Origin: QGON01 sp963691905
Lineage (GTDB): Bacteria; Pseudomonadota; Gammaproteobacteria; Chromatiales; Chromatiaceae
Assembly: GCA_963691905.1 (NCBI GenBank)
Contig: OY829894.1
Location: forward strand, 310,001-374,000
DNA: 64,000 nucleotides
Direction: 5' to 3'
Shown here in pieces: positions 8,708 through 17,296 of the stretch (the first letter of the stretch is position 1; every line of letters begins with the position of its first letter). A program made the translations under genes and the position numbers. The notes under the pieces were generated by a model. The model had not been told where the DNA came from, did no database searches, and worked only from the letters and a program-made list of their open reading frames with translations.

Positions 8708-9576
8708 CAGCCCCAGCCCAACTTGGCGCGCAGGAGATTGTAGTGATCGTGTCCGCGGGGATGGATCAGTCGAACGGGGTGTTCAGCCTTGCGGATGCGG
8801 ATTATCTCCCCCTCCACCACTGGAAGCGTGGCCTGGCCGTCACATGTGACCCGGACATGTTCCGCATGACCCTGGGCCAGGTGAATCTCCACTTCACTGT
8901 CACCATCCACCACGATGGGGCGGTTGCTCAGGGTATGGGGGCAGATGGGGACCAACACCAGCGCGTTGAGCGAAGGCATCAACAGGGGGCCACCGCCGGA
9001 GAGGGCGTAGGCCGTGGAACCGGTCGGTGTGGAGATGATGAGGCCGTCAGAGCGCTGGTCATTGACCAGTTTGCCGTTGATATAGGTCTCGAATTCGATC
9101 ATGCGGGCAATGTTCCACTTGTGCACCACCACGTCATTGAATGCTGGGATGGCATCACTCGAATCCTTGTCTTTACCGATGGAGGCCCGCAGCATGAAGC
9201 GCCGCTCCTCATCGTAATCCCCAGCCAGAATGGCGTCGAGGTGGGGCAGCATCTCGCCCGGTGAGATATCAGCGAGAAAACCGAGTCTGCCAAGATTGAT
9301 GCCGAGAATGGGGGTGTCCTGATCTGCCAGCACACGGGCAGCGTGCAGCAGAGTGCCGTCACCGCCCACCACGATCACCAGATCGCTGTTACTGGGCAGG
9401 TCGATTTCGGGAATGCCGGGCAGGGGACGACCCTCCAGCAGTTTGCAGGTGGCCTCTTCCAGCAGTACGTCGTGACCGCGCCGGGAGAGGAAATCCCAGA
9501 GACGACGGGTTGTCGCCTTGACGGAAGGGTCTCCGTGCTTGCCGATCAATCCGATGCGCTGGAAAGGCTGGTTCAT
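8707..9576 (-). CDS. nadK: NAD kinase
   Basis: This 289-residue protein phosphorylates NAD+ to NADP+. The glycine-rich GGDGT motif is at 71-75, followed by the NDVVVHK segment and the nucleotide-site stretch DGLIISTPTGSTAYALSGGG. The length fits the proteobacterial family (about 290). It is the first gene of the nadK-recN pair, divergent from hrcA across a 189-bp gap, which is the standard gammaproteobacterial layout. Confidence 0.96.
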   Translation of the reverse strand: MNQPFQRIGLIGKHGDPSVKATTRRLWDFLSRRGHDVLLEEATCKLLEGRPLPGIPEIDLPSNSDLVIVVGGDGTLLHAARVLADQDTPILGINLGRLGFLADISPGEMLPHLDAILAGDYDEERRFMLRASIGKDKDSSDAIPAFNDVVVHKWNIARMIEFETYINGKLVNDQRSDGLIISTPTGSTAYALSGGGPLLMPSLNALVLVPICPHTLSNRPIVVDGDSEVEIHLAQGHAEHVRVTCDGQATLPVVEGEIIRIRKAEHPVRLIHPRGHDHYNLLRAKLGWG

Positions 9577-9714
9577 TTTATTAGCGGCTCCTTAGTGCCG
9601 GGGATCATCGGTTTTATTCAGGGAAACTTAGCATGTGCTTCAGACCAATCCAAGCATTCAGAAGGCTTATATTCCTTGACTCAAAAGGGGTGAGTTGCTA
9701 GCTTTCACCCGGTT

Positions 9715-9741
9715 TTGGCACTCGATATAAAGGAGTGCTAA
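9715..9741 (+). promoter_or_regulatory. CIRCE operator upstream of hrcA
   Basis: TTGGCACTC (9715-9723), a 9-base spacer, and GAGTGCTAA (9733-9741) form the CIRCE inverted repeat with one mismatch to the family consensus TTAGCACTC-N9-GAGTGCTAA. HrcA binds this element. It lies 24 bases before the hrcA start codon. A possible sigma-70 -35 box TTGACT is at 9676-9681 with a weak -10 (TAGCTT) at 9699-9704, which would place the operator at and just after the transcription start. Confidence 0.93.
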
Positions 9742-9765
9742 CAGTGTGCCTTTGCGGAGGGCTTT

Positions 9766-10821
9766 TTGGCAACGAAGAAGGTAATCAGTGAAAACGGGGT
9801 TGGCGAACGTGCCCAGTACTTTCTCAAAGTGCTGATTGAACGCTATATCCGCGATGGCCAACCCGTGGGTTCCAGAACCCTGGCGAAGGATGCCGGGATG
9901 GACCTGAGTCCTGCGACCATCCGCAATGTGATGTGCGACCTGGAGGATCTTGGGCTGGTGGCGTCGCCACATACCTCGGCCGGGCGGATTCCCACTGTGA
10001 CCGGTTTTCGTATGTTCATTGACTCTCTGCTCACGGTGCAGCGGTTGCAGGCGGGAGAGATTGAACGCATTCGTACGGAACTGGCTTACTCCGGTGATGC
10101 AGGCAACCTGCTGACTTCAGCCTCGCAGCTGCTCTCCGGCGTGACGCACATGGCCGGGATTGTGACGGTCCCGAGGCGGGAACGCACGGCATTCCGTCAG
10201 ATCGAGTTTCTGCCGCTATCTGAAAATCGGGTGTTGGCGATCCTGGTAACCAATGATGGCGAGGTGGCCAACCGCATCCTCAATACCCATCGGGATTTTA
10301 CCCGCCTGGAGTTGGATCAGGCAGCCAATTTTCTCAACCACTCCTTCTCCGGGTTGGAGATGGAGAAGGTGCGTAGCCGGGTGCTGGAAGAGCTGAATGC
10401 CGCCCGTGAAAGTTTCGACCAGACCATGGCCCAGGCGCTGGAGATGGCGGGGGAGGTGGTTGATGCAAGTGCGCCCCACGAAGATTGTCTTATCGCCGGG
10501 CAGACCAATCTGATGGAATTCGAGGACCTGGCCAGTCTGCAGCAGCTGCGCAAACTGTTCGATGCCTTTGCCGAGAAGCGCGAGATCCTCCACCTGCTCG
10601 ATCAGTTTCATAATGCTGACGGGGTGCAGATTTTTATTGGCGAGGAGTCGGGTTTCCAGATGCTTAATGGTTGCTCCATTGTGACTGCTCCCTATCAGGT
10701 GGATGAGGATGTGGTGGGCATGCTGGCAGTCATCGGCCCAACCCGCATGGAGTATGAAAGGGTGATCCCCATTGTCGATGTCACGGCAAAGATTTTGGGT
10801 GCGGCCTTGAAAAACAGATAG
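9766..10821 (+). CDS. hrcA: Heat-inducible transcription repressor HrcA
   Basis: This 351-residue HrcA has an N-terminal winged helix (LKVLIERYIRDGQPVGSRTL, then SPATIRNVMCDLEDLGLVASPHTSAGR) and a C-terminal dimerisation/GAF-like region. The start is TTG at 9766 behind GCGGAGG (9754-9760), 5 bases away. HrcA represses chaperone genes through CIRCE and is kept active by GroE. The operator directly in front of this gene indicates self-repression. It is followed 60 bases later by grpE. Confidence 0.95.
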   Translation: MATKKVISENGVGERAQYFLKVLIERYIRDGQPVGSRTLAKDAGMDLSPATIRNVMCDLEDLGLVASPHTSAGRIPTVTGFRMFIDSLLTVQRLQAGEIERIRTELAYSGDAGNLLTSASQLLSGVTHMAGIVTVPRRERTAFRQIEFLPLSENRVLAILVTNDGEVANRILNTHRDFTRLELDQAANFLNHSFSGLEMEKVRSRVLEELNAARESFDQTMAQALEMAGEVVDASAPHEDCLIAGQTNLMEFEDLASLQQLRKLFDAFAEKREILHLLDQFHNADGVQIFIGEESGFQMLNGCSIVTAPYQVDEDVVGMLAVIGPTRMEYERVIPIVDVTAKILGAALKNR

Positions 10822-10833
10822 CAACCCCAATTT
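10806..10833 (+). promoter_or_regulatory. Predicted RpoH (sigma-32) promoter for grpE
   Basis: CTTGAAA (10806-10812), a 12-base spacer and CCCCAATTT (10825-10833) match the sigma-32 pattern CTTGAAA-N(11-16)-CCCCATnT well. It spans the end of hrcA, about 50 bases before the grpE start. Confidence 0.7.
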
Positions 10834-10881
10834 GTCGGGTAATTCAGAGCAAAACATTGAGATTCAGAGGTTAAGTAAGAG

Positions 10882-11496
10882 ATGGATAAGGATCAGCCGG
10901 CAGAGTCCAGCGAAGAGATAGATAAGGTAGAGGATGTGAGCGAAGAGAAGGCCGCGGAAACCGTGGTTGAGGGCGAAGTCGTCACCAACGAAGAGGTCTC
11001 CCCGGAGGCGCTGACGAAGTTGCTGGAAGATGCTCGCGGCAAGGCCGACGATCACTGGGATCAACTGATGCGCTCCCGGGCCGAGATGGATAATCTGCGT
11101 AAGCGTCAGGAACGCGACTTGGAAAATGCCCATAAATTCGCGCTGGACAAATTCTCCCAGGATCTGCTACAGGTTTGGGACAGTCTGGAGTTGGGGCATC
11201 AGGCCGCGCAGGAAGAGAGCGCCGATGTGGAGAAGCTGCGGGAAGGCACGGAGCTGACACTCAGGCTGCTCAACAGCGTGATGGAGAAAAATGGTGTGGA
11301 GCAGGTCGATCCTACGGGTGAGACCTTCAATCCGGAATTCCATCAGGCGATGTCGATGCAGGAGCGGGATGACGTGGAGCCCAATACGGTAGTGGCTGTT
11401 GTGCAGAAGGGTTACCGCCTGAATGGCCGCCTCATTCGTCCGGCAATGGTGATGGTTTCCAAGGCACCGTCAGCACCCGTTGATGAACAGGCTTGA
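10882..11496 (+). CDS. grpE: Nucleotide exchange factor GrpE
   Basis: This 204-residue protein has an acidic N-terminal tail (1-45), a long coiled coil (about 50-110, including MRSRAEMDNLRKRQERDLE) and the C-terminal beta domain with the family signature GETFNPEFHQAMS and VAVVQKGYRLNGRLIRPAMV. GrpE releases ADP from DnaK. It lies between hrcA and dnaK and is served by its own RpoH-like promoter. Confidence 0.96.
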   Translation: MDKDQPAESSEEIDKVEDVSEEKAAETVVEGEVVTNEEVSPEALTKLLEDARGKADDHWDQLMRSRAEMDNLRKRQERDLENAHKFALDKFSQDLLQVWDSLELGHQAAQEESADVEKLREGTELTLRLLNSVMEKNGVEQVDPTGETFNPEFHQAMSMQERDDVEPNTVVAVVQKGYRLNGRLIRPAMVMVSKAPSAPVDEQA

Positions 11497-11520
11497 AGTT
11501 TTTTCGGCTGACCCCATTTA
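11492..11520 (+). promoter_or_regulatory. RpoH (sigma-32) promoter for dnaK
   Basis: CTTGAAG (11492-11498), a 13-base spacer and a consensus CCCCATTTA (11512-11520) form a nearly ideal sigma-32 promoter, starting inside the last codons of grpE. The dnaK ATG is 62 bases downstream of the -10. Confidence 0.85.
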
Positions 11521-11582
11521 TAGAGTCAGTTAGCAAGAATCAGTACATTAATTTTAGATATAGAATTCGGAGATAGAGAGAC

Positions 11583-13535
11583 ATGGGCAAGATCATAGGA
11601 ATCGATCTGGGTACCACCAACTCCTGCGTGGCAGTGATGGAAGGTGATACCGCGAAGGTGATCGAAAACAGCGAAGGTGATCGTACCACCCCCTCCATCA
11701 TCGCCTATGCGAATGATGGTGAGATCCTGGTGGGTCAGTCGGCCAAGCGTCAGGCGGTTACCAACCCCGACAACACCCTGTTTGCCATCAAGCGTCTGAT
11801 CGGCCGTATGTTTCAGGACGATGTGGTGCAGCGCGACATGGATATGGTGCCCTACAAGATTGTCAAAGCTGACAATGGCGACGCCTGGGTCGATGTCAGT
11901 GGCAAAAAGATGGCCCCGCCGGAGATCGCTGCGAAGATCCTGCAGAAGATGAAGAAGACCGCTGAGGATTATCTTGGTGAAGATGTGACCGAAGCGGTGA
12001 TCACCGTTCCGGCCTACTTCAACGACTCCCAACGCCAGGCCACCAAAGATGCGGGCCGTATCGCCGGTCTCGATGTCAAGCGCATCATCAACGAGCCTAC
12101 TGCTGCGGCCCTGGCCTACGGCATGGACAAGAAGCGCGGCGACCAGACTCTGGCGGTCTACGATCTGGGCGGCGGCACTTTCGACATCTCGATCATTGAA
12201 ATCGCCGAGATTGATGGAGAACACCAGTTCGAGGTGCTCTCCACCAACGGCGATACCTTCCTCGGCGGTGAAGATTTCGACATGCGCATCATCGACTTCC
12301 TGGTCGCGGAGTTCAAAAAGGATCAGGGCGTGGATCTGCGCAACGACCCGCTGGCCCTGCAGCGTTTGAAAGAGGGTGCGGAAAAGGCCAAGGTTGAACT
12401 CTCCAGCAGCCTGCAGACCGATATCAATCTGCCCTATATCACGGCGGATCAGACCGGTCCCAAACACCTGAACATCAAGCTGACTCGTTCCAAGCTGGAA
12501 GCCTTGGTGGATGATCTGGTGACTCGTACCATCGAGCCCTGCAAGATCGCCCTCAAGGATGCGGGGCTCTCCACCTCCGATATCGACGAGGTGATCCTGG
12601 TCGGTGGTCAGAGCCGCATGCCGAAGGTACAGGAGCAGGTACAGGCCTTTTTCGGCAAGGAACCGCGCAAGGACGTCAATCCGGATGAGGCGGTGGCCAT
12701 CGGCGCAGCTATCCAGGGTGGTGTATTGGGTGGTGAGGTCAAGGACGTGTTACTGCTCGACGTCACCCCGCTCTCCCTGGGTATCGAGACCTTGGGCGGT
12801 GTGATGACCAAGCTGATCGACAAGAACACCACCATCCCGACCAGCGCGTCCCAGGTGTTCTCCACCGCCGATGACAATCAGACTGCGGTGACCGTGCATG
12901 TGCTGCAGGGGGAACGTGAACAGGCGGGAGCCAATAAATCCCTGGGTCGTTTCGATCTGACCGACATTCCTCCGGCGCCTCGTGGTGTACCGCAGGTCGA
13001 GGTGAGCTTCGACATCGATGCCAACGGCATCCTCAATGTTTCAGCCAAAGACAAGGCGACCGGTAAGGAACAGTCGATTGTCATCAAGGCCTCCTCTGGT
13101 TTGAGTGATGATGAGGTTGATCGCATGGTGAAGGACGCCGAGGCACATGCCGATGAGGATCGCCAGTTCCATGAGTTGGCAACGGTGCGCAACCAGGCGG
13201 ACAATATGATTCACGCCACCAAAAAATCGATGGAAGAGCTTGGAGACGACAAGCTGGAAGCCGGTGAGAAGGACGCCATCGAAGCAGCAATCAAAGATCT
13301 CGAAGAGGTGATGAAAGGCAACGACAAGGATGCCATCGAGGCGAAGACCAAAGTACTCACCGATGCTTCCTCAAAAATGGCCGAACGCCTCTATGCCCAG
13401 CAGGGTGGTGATGCGGGTGCCGCCGAAGCAGCGGGTGCTGCCGGCGCAGCAGGCGACGACGCCGGTGCCCAGGGTGGTGCCGGCGACGATGTGGTCGATG
13501 CCGAGTTCGAAGAGGTCAAAGACGACAAAAAATAA
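11583..13535 (+). CDS. dnaK: Chaperone DnaK (Hsp70)
   Basis: This 650-residue Hsp70 has the N-terminal ATPase motifs GIDLGTTNSCVAV and VYDLGGGTFDISI, the linker DVLLLDVTPLSLGIET, a substrate-binding domain (about 390-505), a helical lid and an Ala/Gly-rich tail ending in VVDAEFEEVKDDKK, the proteobacterial co-chaperone-binding end. It folds and disaggregates proteins with DnaJ and GrpE, its neighbours. Expression is predicted from the sigma-32 promoter at 11492. Confidence 0.98.
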   Translation: MGKIIGIDLGTTNSCVAVMEGDTAKVIENSEGDRTTPSIIAYANDGEILVGQSAKRQAVTNPDNTLFAIKRLIGRMFQDDVVQRDMDMVPYKIVKADNGDAWVDVSGKKMAPPEIAAKILQKMKKTAEDYLGEDVTEAVITVPAYFNDSQRQATKDAGRIAGLDVKRIINEPTAAALAYGMDKKRGDQTLAVYDLGGGTFDISIIEIAEIDGEHQFEVLSTNGDTFLGGEDFDMRIIDFLVAEFKKDQGVDLRNDPLALQRLKEGAEKAKVELSSSLQTDINLPYITADQTGPKHLNIKLTRSKLEALVDDLVTRTIEPCKIALKDAGLSTSDIDEVILVGGQSRMPKVQEQVQAFFGKEPRKDVNPDEAVAIGAAIQGGVLGGEVKDVLLLDVTPLSLGIETLGGVMTKLIDKNTTIPTSASQVFSTADDNQTAVTVHVLQGEREQAGANKSLGRFDLTDIPPAPRGVPQVEVSFDIDANGILNVSAKDKATGKEQSIVIKASSGLSDDEVDRMVKDAEAHADEDRQFHELATVRNQADNMIHATKKSMEELGDDKLEAGEKDAIEAAIKDLEEVMKGNDKDAIEAKTKVLTDASSKMAERLYAQQGGDAGAAEAAGAAGAAGDDAGAQGGAGDDVVDAEFEEVKDDKK

Positions 13536-13557
13536 GGCAGGATTGCCTTGTTGAAGC

Positions 13558-13592
13558 ACCGCGCATCGACCCTTCGGTTGGTGCGCGGTTTT
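13558..13592 (+). terminator. Hairpin with T-run between dnaK and dnaJ
   Basis: ACCGCGCATCGACC (13558-13571) pairs with GGTTGGTGCGCGGT (13576-13589) with two G-U-type or mismatched positions, and is followed by TTTT. It may act as a partial terminator that lowers dnaJ relative to dnaK. Confidence 0.6.
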
Positions 13593-13658
13593 GGCATTTA
13601 TTGGGGGAACGCTTTGCGTTTCATACACATATGAATTTGAAGTTCGGTTCAACAGCGC

Positions 13659-14807
13659 ATGTCTAAACGCGATTACTACGAAGTACTGGGTGTACAAAAG
13701 AACGCCAGTGAGGCCGAGATAAAGAAGGCCTACCGGCGACTCGCCATGAAGCACCATCCTGATCGGAATACCGGAGATGAGGCTGGTGAGGCAGAAAAGA
13801 GTTTCAAGGAGGCCAAAGAGGCCTATGAGATTCTCTCCGATGCCCAGAAGCGGGCTGCCTTTGACCAATTCGGACATGCTGGTGTCGATTCCAGTATGGG
13901 CGGCGGCCCGGGAGGGTTCGGCGGCGGCAGCGCAAACTTCAGCGATATCTTCGGCGACGTGTTCGGCGATATCTTCGGTGGTGCCCGGGGGGGCGGTGGC
14001 GGTTCCCGTGTACAGCGCGGTTCCGATCTGCGCTACAACCTGCAGCTTTCACTGGAGGATGCTGTTTCCGGCACTACCGTAAAGATCCGGGTGCCCACGC
14101 TGGTCAAATGCGATACATGTGGTGGTACGGGGGCAAAGAAGGGTTCCAAGCCCAAGGTCTGCGATACTTGCGGCGGACAGGGTCAGGTGCGAATGCAGCA
14201 GGGATTCTTCTCTGTGCAGCAGACCTGTCCGCGCTGTCATGGCAAGGGTTCCGTCATAGATAATCCCTGTACAAGCTGTCATGGTCAGGGTCGGGTGCAG
14301 GAGCACAAGACCCTCTCGGTGAAAGTGCCGCCAGGGGTCGATTCCGGTGACCGTATCCGTCTTTCCGGTGAGGGTGAGGCCGGTGAGAATGGCGGTCCTT
14401 CTGGCGACCTCTATGTGCAGGTCGTGGTCAAACCCCACGGGATATTCAAACGGGAGGATAACCACCTCTATTGTGAAGTGCCGATCAGTTTTTCTATCGC
14501 GGCGCTGGGTGGGGAGCTCGAAGTGCCGACTCTCGGTGGTAAGGTAATGCTCAAGATCCCGGCAGGGACCCAGACTGATCGTATGTTCCGCATGCGCGGC
14601 AAGGGGGTGAAGCCGGTACGTGGCGGTGCGGTGGGTGATCTGCTCTGCAAGGTGCAGGTGGAGACACCGGTAAACCTGACTGATGAGCAACAGGAGTTGC
14701 TGAGAAAATTTGATGAAACCATGAAAAAAGGTGGCAGTAAGCACAGCCCTCAGTCCAGCACCTGGGTGGATGGTGTAAAGAAGTTTTTTGAAGGAATGGG
14801 CTTTTAG
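13659..14807 (+). CDS. dnaJ: Chaperone DnaJ (Hsp40)
   Basis: This 382-residue class I DnaJ has a J domain with HPD at residues 33-35, a Gly/Phe-rich linker (about 78-115) and four zinc repeats (CDTCGGTG, CDTCGGQG, CPRCHGKG, CTSCHGQG), followed by the two C-terminal substrate domains. It delivers substrates to DnaK and stimulates its ATPase. It lies 123 bases after dnaK behind a hairpin. Confidence 0.98.
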   Translation: MSKRDYYEVLGVQKNASEAEIKKAYRRLAMKHHPDRNTGDEAGEAEKSFKEAKEAYEILSDAQKRAAFDQFGHAGVDSSMGGGPGGFGGGSANFSDIFGDVFGDIFGGARGGGGGSRVQRGSDLRYNLQLSLEDAVSGTTVKIRVPTLVKCDTCGGTGAKKGSKPKVCDTCGGQGQVRMQQGFFSVQQTCPRCHGKGSVIDNPCTSCHGQGRVQEHKTLSVKVPPGVDSGDRIRLSGEGEAGENGGPSGDLYVQVVVKPHGIFKREDNHLYCEVPISFSIAALGGELEVPTLGGKVMLKIPAGTQTDRMFRMRGKGVKPVRGGAVGDLLCKVQVETPVNLTDEQQELLRKFDETMKKGGSKHSPQSSTWVDGVKKFFEGMGF

Positions 14808-14871
14808 TTATATAACTGCCATTACGAGCTGATGATCCGCTGGTTAACCGAGCAACTGAGAGGATAAAAAT

Positions 14872-15675
14872 ATGACGCGTGTAGCCATTGTAGGTGCGGC
14901 AGGGCGTATGGGAAGGACGCTGATTCAGGCAATGAATGAAGCGGAAGGACTGGTCCTGAGCGCGGCAACAGAGCGGTTGGACAGTAATGTGCTTGGTATG
15001 GATGCCGGCGAGATGATCGGTATCGGAAATCTTGGTGTTTCCATTGCCGACTCGCTGGAGGATGTGGTGGATGATTTTGATGTGGTGATCGACTTCACTG
15101 CGCCAAAAGCCACCATGAAACATCTTGAAGTCTGTATGACTGCGGGCAAAAAGATGGTGATCGGCACCACAGGTCTGAGCGATACGGAAAAGAAAGACCT
15201 GGTGGATGCTTCCAGAGTGATTCCCATCGTCACTGCACCGAACATGAGCGTTGGGGTCAATCTCTGCTTTAATTTACTGCAGATTGCCGCCAAGGTGATG
15301 GGGGAAGATACGGACATCGAGATTATCGAAGCCCATCATCGCCACAAAGTGGATGCCCCATCCGGCACTGCGCTGCGTATGGGGGAAGTGGTAGCGGATG
15401 CCTTGGGACGTGACCTGAAAGAGTGTGCGGTCTATGGCCGGGAAGGTATGACAGGGGCACGCGATACCAAAACCATCGGCTTCGAGACGATTCGTGCCGG
15501 CGATATCATTGGTGAGCATTCGGTCTGGTTTGTTGATGAGGGTGAGCGTGTGGAGATCGTCCACAAGGCTTCCAACCGGATGACCTTTGCCAAGGGCGCT
15601 GCAAGGGCAGCGAACTGGATCGTCAACCAGGAGAAAGGAATCTTCGATATGCAGGATGTGCTCGGGTTGAGATAA
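14872..15675 (+). CDS. dapB: 4-hydroxy-tetrahydrodipicolinate reductase DapB
   Basis: This 267-residue protein has an N-terminal nucleotide-binding loop GAAGRMGRTL (residues 7-16) and the substrate motif EAHHRHKVDAPSGTA. It reduces hydroxytetrahydrodipicolinate in lysine and diaminopimelate synthesis. The position after dnaJ is common in gammaproteobacteria. A clear Shine-Dalgarno (GAGAGGAT) precedes the ATG. Confidence 0.97.
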   Translation: MTRVAIVGAAGRMGRTLIQAMNEAEGLVLSAATERLDSNVLGMDAGEMIGIGNLGVSIADSLEDVVDDFDVVIDFTAPKATMKHLEVCMTAGKKMVIGTTGLSDTEKKDLVDASRVIPIVTAPNMSVGVNLCFNLLQIAAKVMGEDTDIEIIEAHHRHKVDAPSGTALRMGEVVADALGRDLKECAVYGREGMTGARDTKTIGFETIRAGDIIGEHSVWFVDEGERVEIVHKASNRMTFAKGAARAANWIVNQEKGIFDMQDVLGLR

Positions 15676-15679
15676 CCCC

Positions 15680-16153
15680 TTGAACTGGCTGCATCGCCTG
15701 CCGTTATTTTGGGTACTGATACTGCTGGCGGGATGCAGCGATCCCCCCTACCTGTCACCGGAGGATCAGGTCCGGCAATTCGTCGCCAGAGGTGAAGCTG
15801 CGGTAGAGGGCCGGGATCTGAGCGGTGCCGCAGCACTGATTTCGGAGCAATATTCTGATGGCAGAAGGGGTACCCGGCATGAGATCAGGCGCCTGCTGGC
15901 AGGTTATTTTCTGCGGCATAAATCGATTCATGTCGTCTACCGGATCGACCAGGTGGAGTTGCTTGAGGATGCTCAGGCGCGGGTTGTGCTGTTTGCAGGC
16001 ATTGCCGGTACCGCTCCTGTGGGCAGTGAGGCGTTGAGCCAATGGCGTGGTGAACTGTTGCGCATCGAACTGCTGGTGGTACTGGAAAGTGATGAAGAGT
16101 GGCGTCTTCAGTCGGCCAAGTGGCGCCGGGCGAGCAAAAAAGATCTTTTGTAG
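15680..16153 (+). CDS. Putative lipoprotein of unknown function
   Basis: This 157-residue protein starts at TTG, 4 bases after the dapB stop. A hydrophobic signal ends in LILLAG-C19, a good lipobox. Residues 30-150 (VRQFVARGEAAVEGRDLSGAA, then strands such as VHVVYRIDQVELL and ARVVLFAGIAG) resemble the NTF2/SnoaL-like fold. No catalytic residues can be assigned. It is probably an envelope lipoprotein co-transcribed with dapB. Confidence 0.7.
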   Translation: MNWLHRLPLFWVLILLAGCSDPPYLSPEDQVRQFVARGEAAVEGRDLSGAAALISEQYSDGRRGTRHEIRRLLAGYFLRHKSIHVVYRIDQVELLEDAQARVVLFAGIAGTAPVGSEALSQWRGELLRIELLVVLESDEEWRLQSAKWRRASKKDLL

Positions 16154-16178
16154 AGTGCGCTGTACGCACCATGACTGC
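16150..16178. repeat. Dispersed repeat, family C half-unit (GTGCGC.GT.CGCACC)
   Basis: GTAGAGTGCGCTGTACGCACC overlaps the stop of the lipoprotein gene. The same small palindrome recurs at 17238 and 18678. Only one arm pair is present here. Confidence 0.6.
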
Positions 16179-16230
16179 TAAATCTGGCCCGGTTTGTGCT
16201 GGTTACCTGTCAGGATTCATATGACAGGCC

Positions 16231-17220
16231 GTGCTTATGCTTCAGTTACCCGCACTACCCGCCAGCCAGGGAGCCTCTACGCTCTCGGACGCCTCATCAG
16301 GAAAAGGTGGCAATCAGTCAGCTGTATCTCCGGACAGCGTGCCGGAGAGCCCTTTTGATCAGCAGATGCAGGAGATGATCGACGACCTCGAAGAGGGGGT
16401 TGTCATTGCCCTGCCGCTGATACCGGGTGTAGAGGGGAGTGACAGACTGACCCCGTTTATCGTTACCGGCGGCAACCTGCTGCCGCTCAACCCCGCTGCA
16501 AACGGCAAGACAATGCCGCAAGCCGCTATCCAATTGACAGACACCTCTGGTCTGCAGACAGCGTTGCCCCCCATCGGTACAAACGCCCAGGCTGACATGA
16601 AAACCGCGTTGATGCTCGGACAACTGGTCCAGGGAGCGGCGAAGGGTGATCTGGCCGGTTTGGGCAGGGTTTCAGAAGGTGGTGTTGCCCTTGAGGGCAG
16701 GACGGCTGGAGAAATTACCGGTGGATTCAATCTGGCCGGATTCCAGTCACTGGGTGGCGGCACTGCTGCCCGACCGGGTATGGAGATGCTGCGGGTCGAT
16801 GTGCCTGTCAGTCAGCCGGGGTGGGATCAGGCCGTAGGAGAACGCATTCAGTGGATGCTCGGCCGCAATATCCAGAGTGCCGAAGTCAAGCTGACACCGC
16901 CGAATATGGGGCCGATGGAGATTCGCATTTCCGTGCAAAATGACCAGGCCAGCGTAAGTTTCATCGCTCAGCAACCCCTGACAAGGGAGGCCCTGGAGGC
17001 TGCGATACCCCGTTTGCGTGATATGTTGGGCGAAGCCAACCTGAACCTGGCCAACGTGGACGTGGGACAGCGTGAGAACCAAGATGCGCAACCCGGTGCT
17101 GAAGGTCGAGGCAGGGGAGAAGGTGTAGGTATTGGTGGTGAATCCGCGAACTTGCCGGAATCAGGAGAACCCCAAGCGGCAAGGCGGATGTCGAACGGTC
17201 TGGTAGACGATTACGCCTGA
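16231..17220 (+). CDS. FliK-like flagellar hook-length control protein (C-terminal domain)
   Basis: This 329-residue protein has a low-complexity N-terminal half and a recognisable FliK C-terminal domain at about 205-290: VSQPGWDQAVGERIQWML, then VKLTPPNMGPMEIRISVQ, FIAQQPLTREALEAAIPRLRDML, and LANVDVGQ. In flagellar FliK this domain switches the export gate from hook to filament substrates. The tail is Gly/Arg-rich. Start is GTG at 16231 or ATG at 16237; neither has a strong ribosome site. No other flagellar gene is in the window, so the protein is isolated here. Confidence 0.75.
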   Translation: MLMLQLPALPASQGASTLSDASSGKGGNQSAVSPDSVPESPFDQQMQEMIDDLEEGVVIALPLIPGVEGSDRLTPFIVTGGNLLPLNPAANGKTMPQAAIQLTDTSGLQTALPPIGTNAQADMKTALMLGQLVQGAAKGDLAGLGRVSEGGVALEGRTAGEITGGFNLAGFQSLGGGTAARPGMEMLRVDVPVSQPGWDQAVGERIQWMLGRNIQSAEVKLTPPNMGPMEIRISVQNDQASVSFIAQQPLTREALEAAIPRLRDMLGEANLNLANVDVGQRENQDAQPGAEGRGRGEGVGIGGESANLPESGEPQAARRMSNGLVDDYA

Positions 17221-17237
17221 CGAAACCTTGGAGTATC

Positions 17238-17293
17238 GGTGCGCATGGCGCACCCTACAATCTCGGACAGTAGGATGTGCCGCGCGCACCATG
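17238..17293. repeat. Dispersed palindromic repeat, family C
   Basis: GGTGCGCATGGCGCACCCTAC followed by GTAGGATGTGCCGCGCGCACC lies in the gap between the converging FliK-like and wecB genes. Its small palindromes match those at 16150 and 18678. Confidence 0.65.
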
Positions 17294-17296
17294 ACG

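Noticed and set aside
11526..12467. Long minus-strand open frame (313 codons) opposite dnaK
   Set aside because: It is the mirror of dnaK's strong codon bias; the plus-strand protein is a complete Hsp70 and the minus frame shows no family motif.
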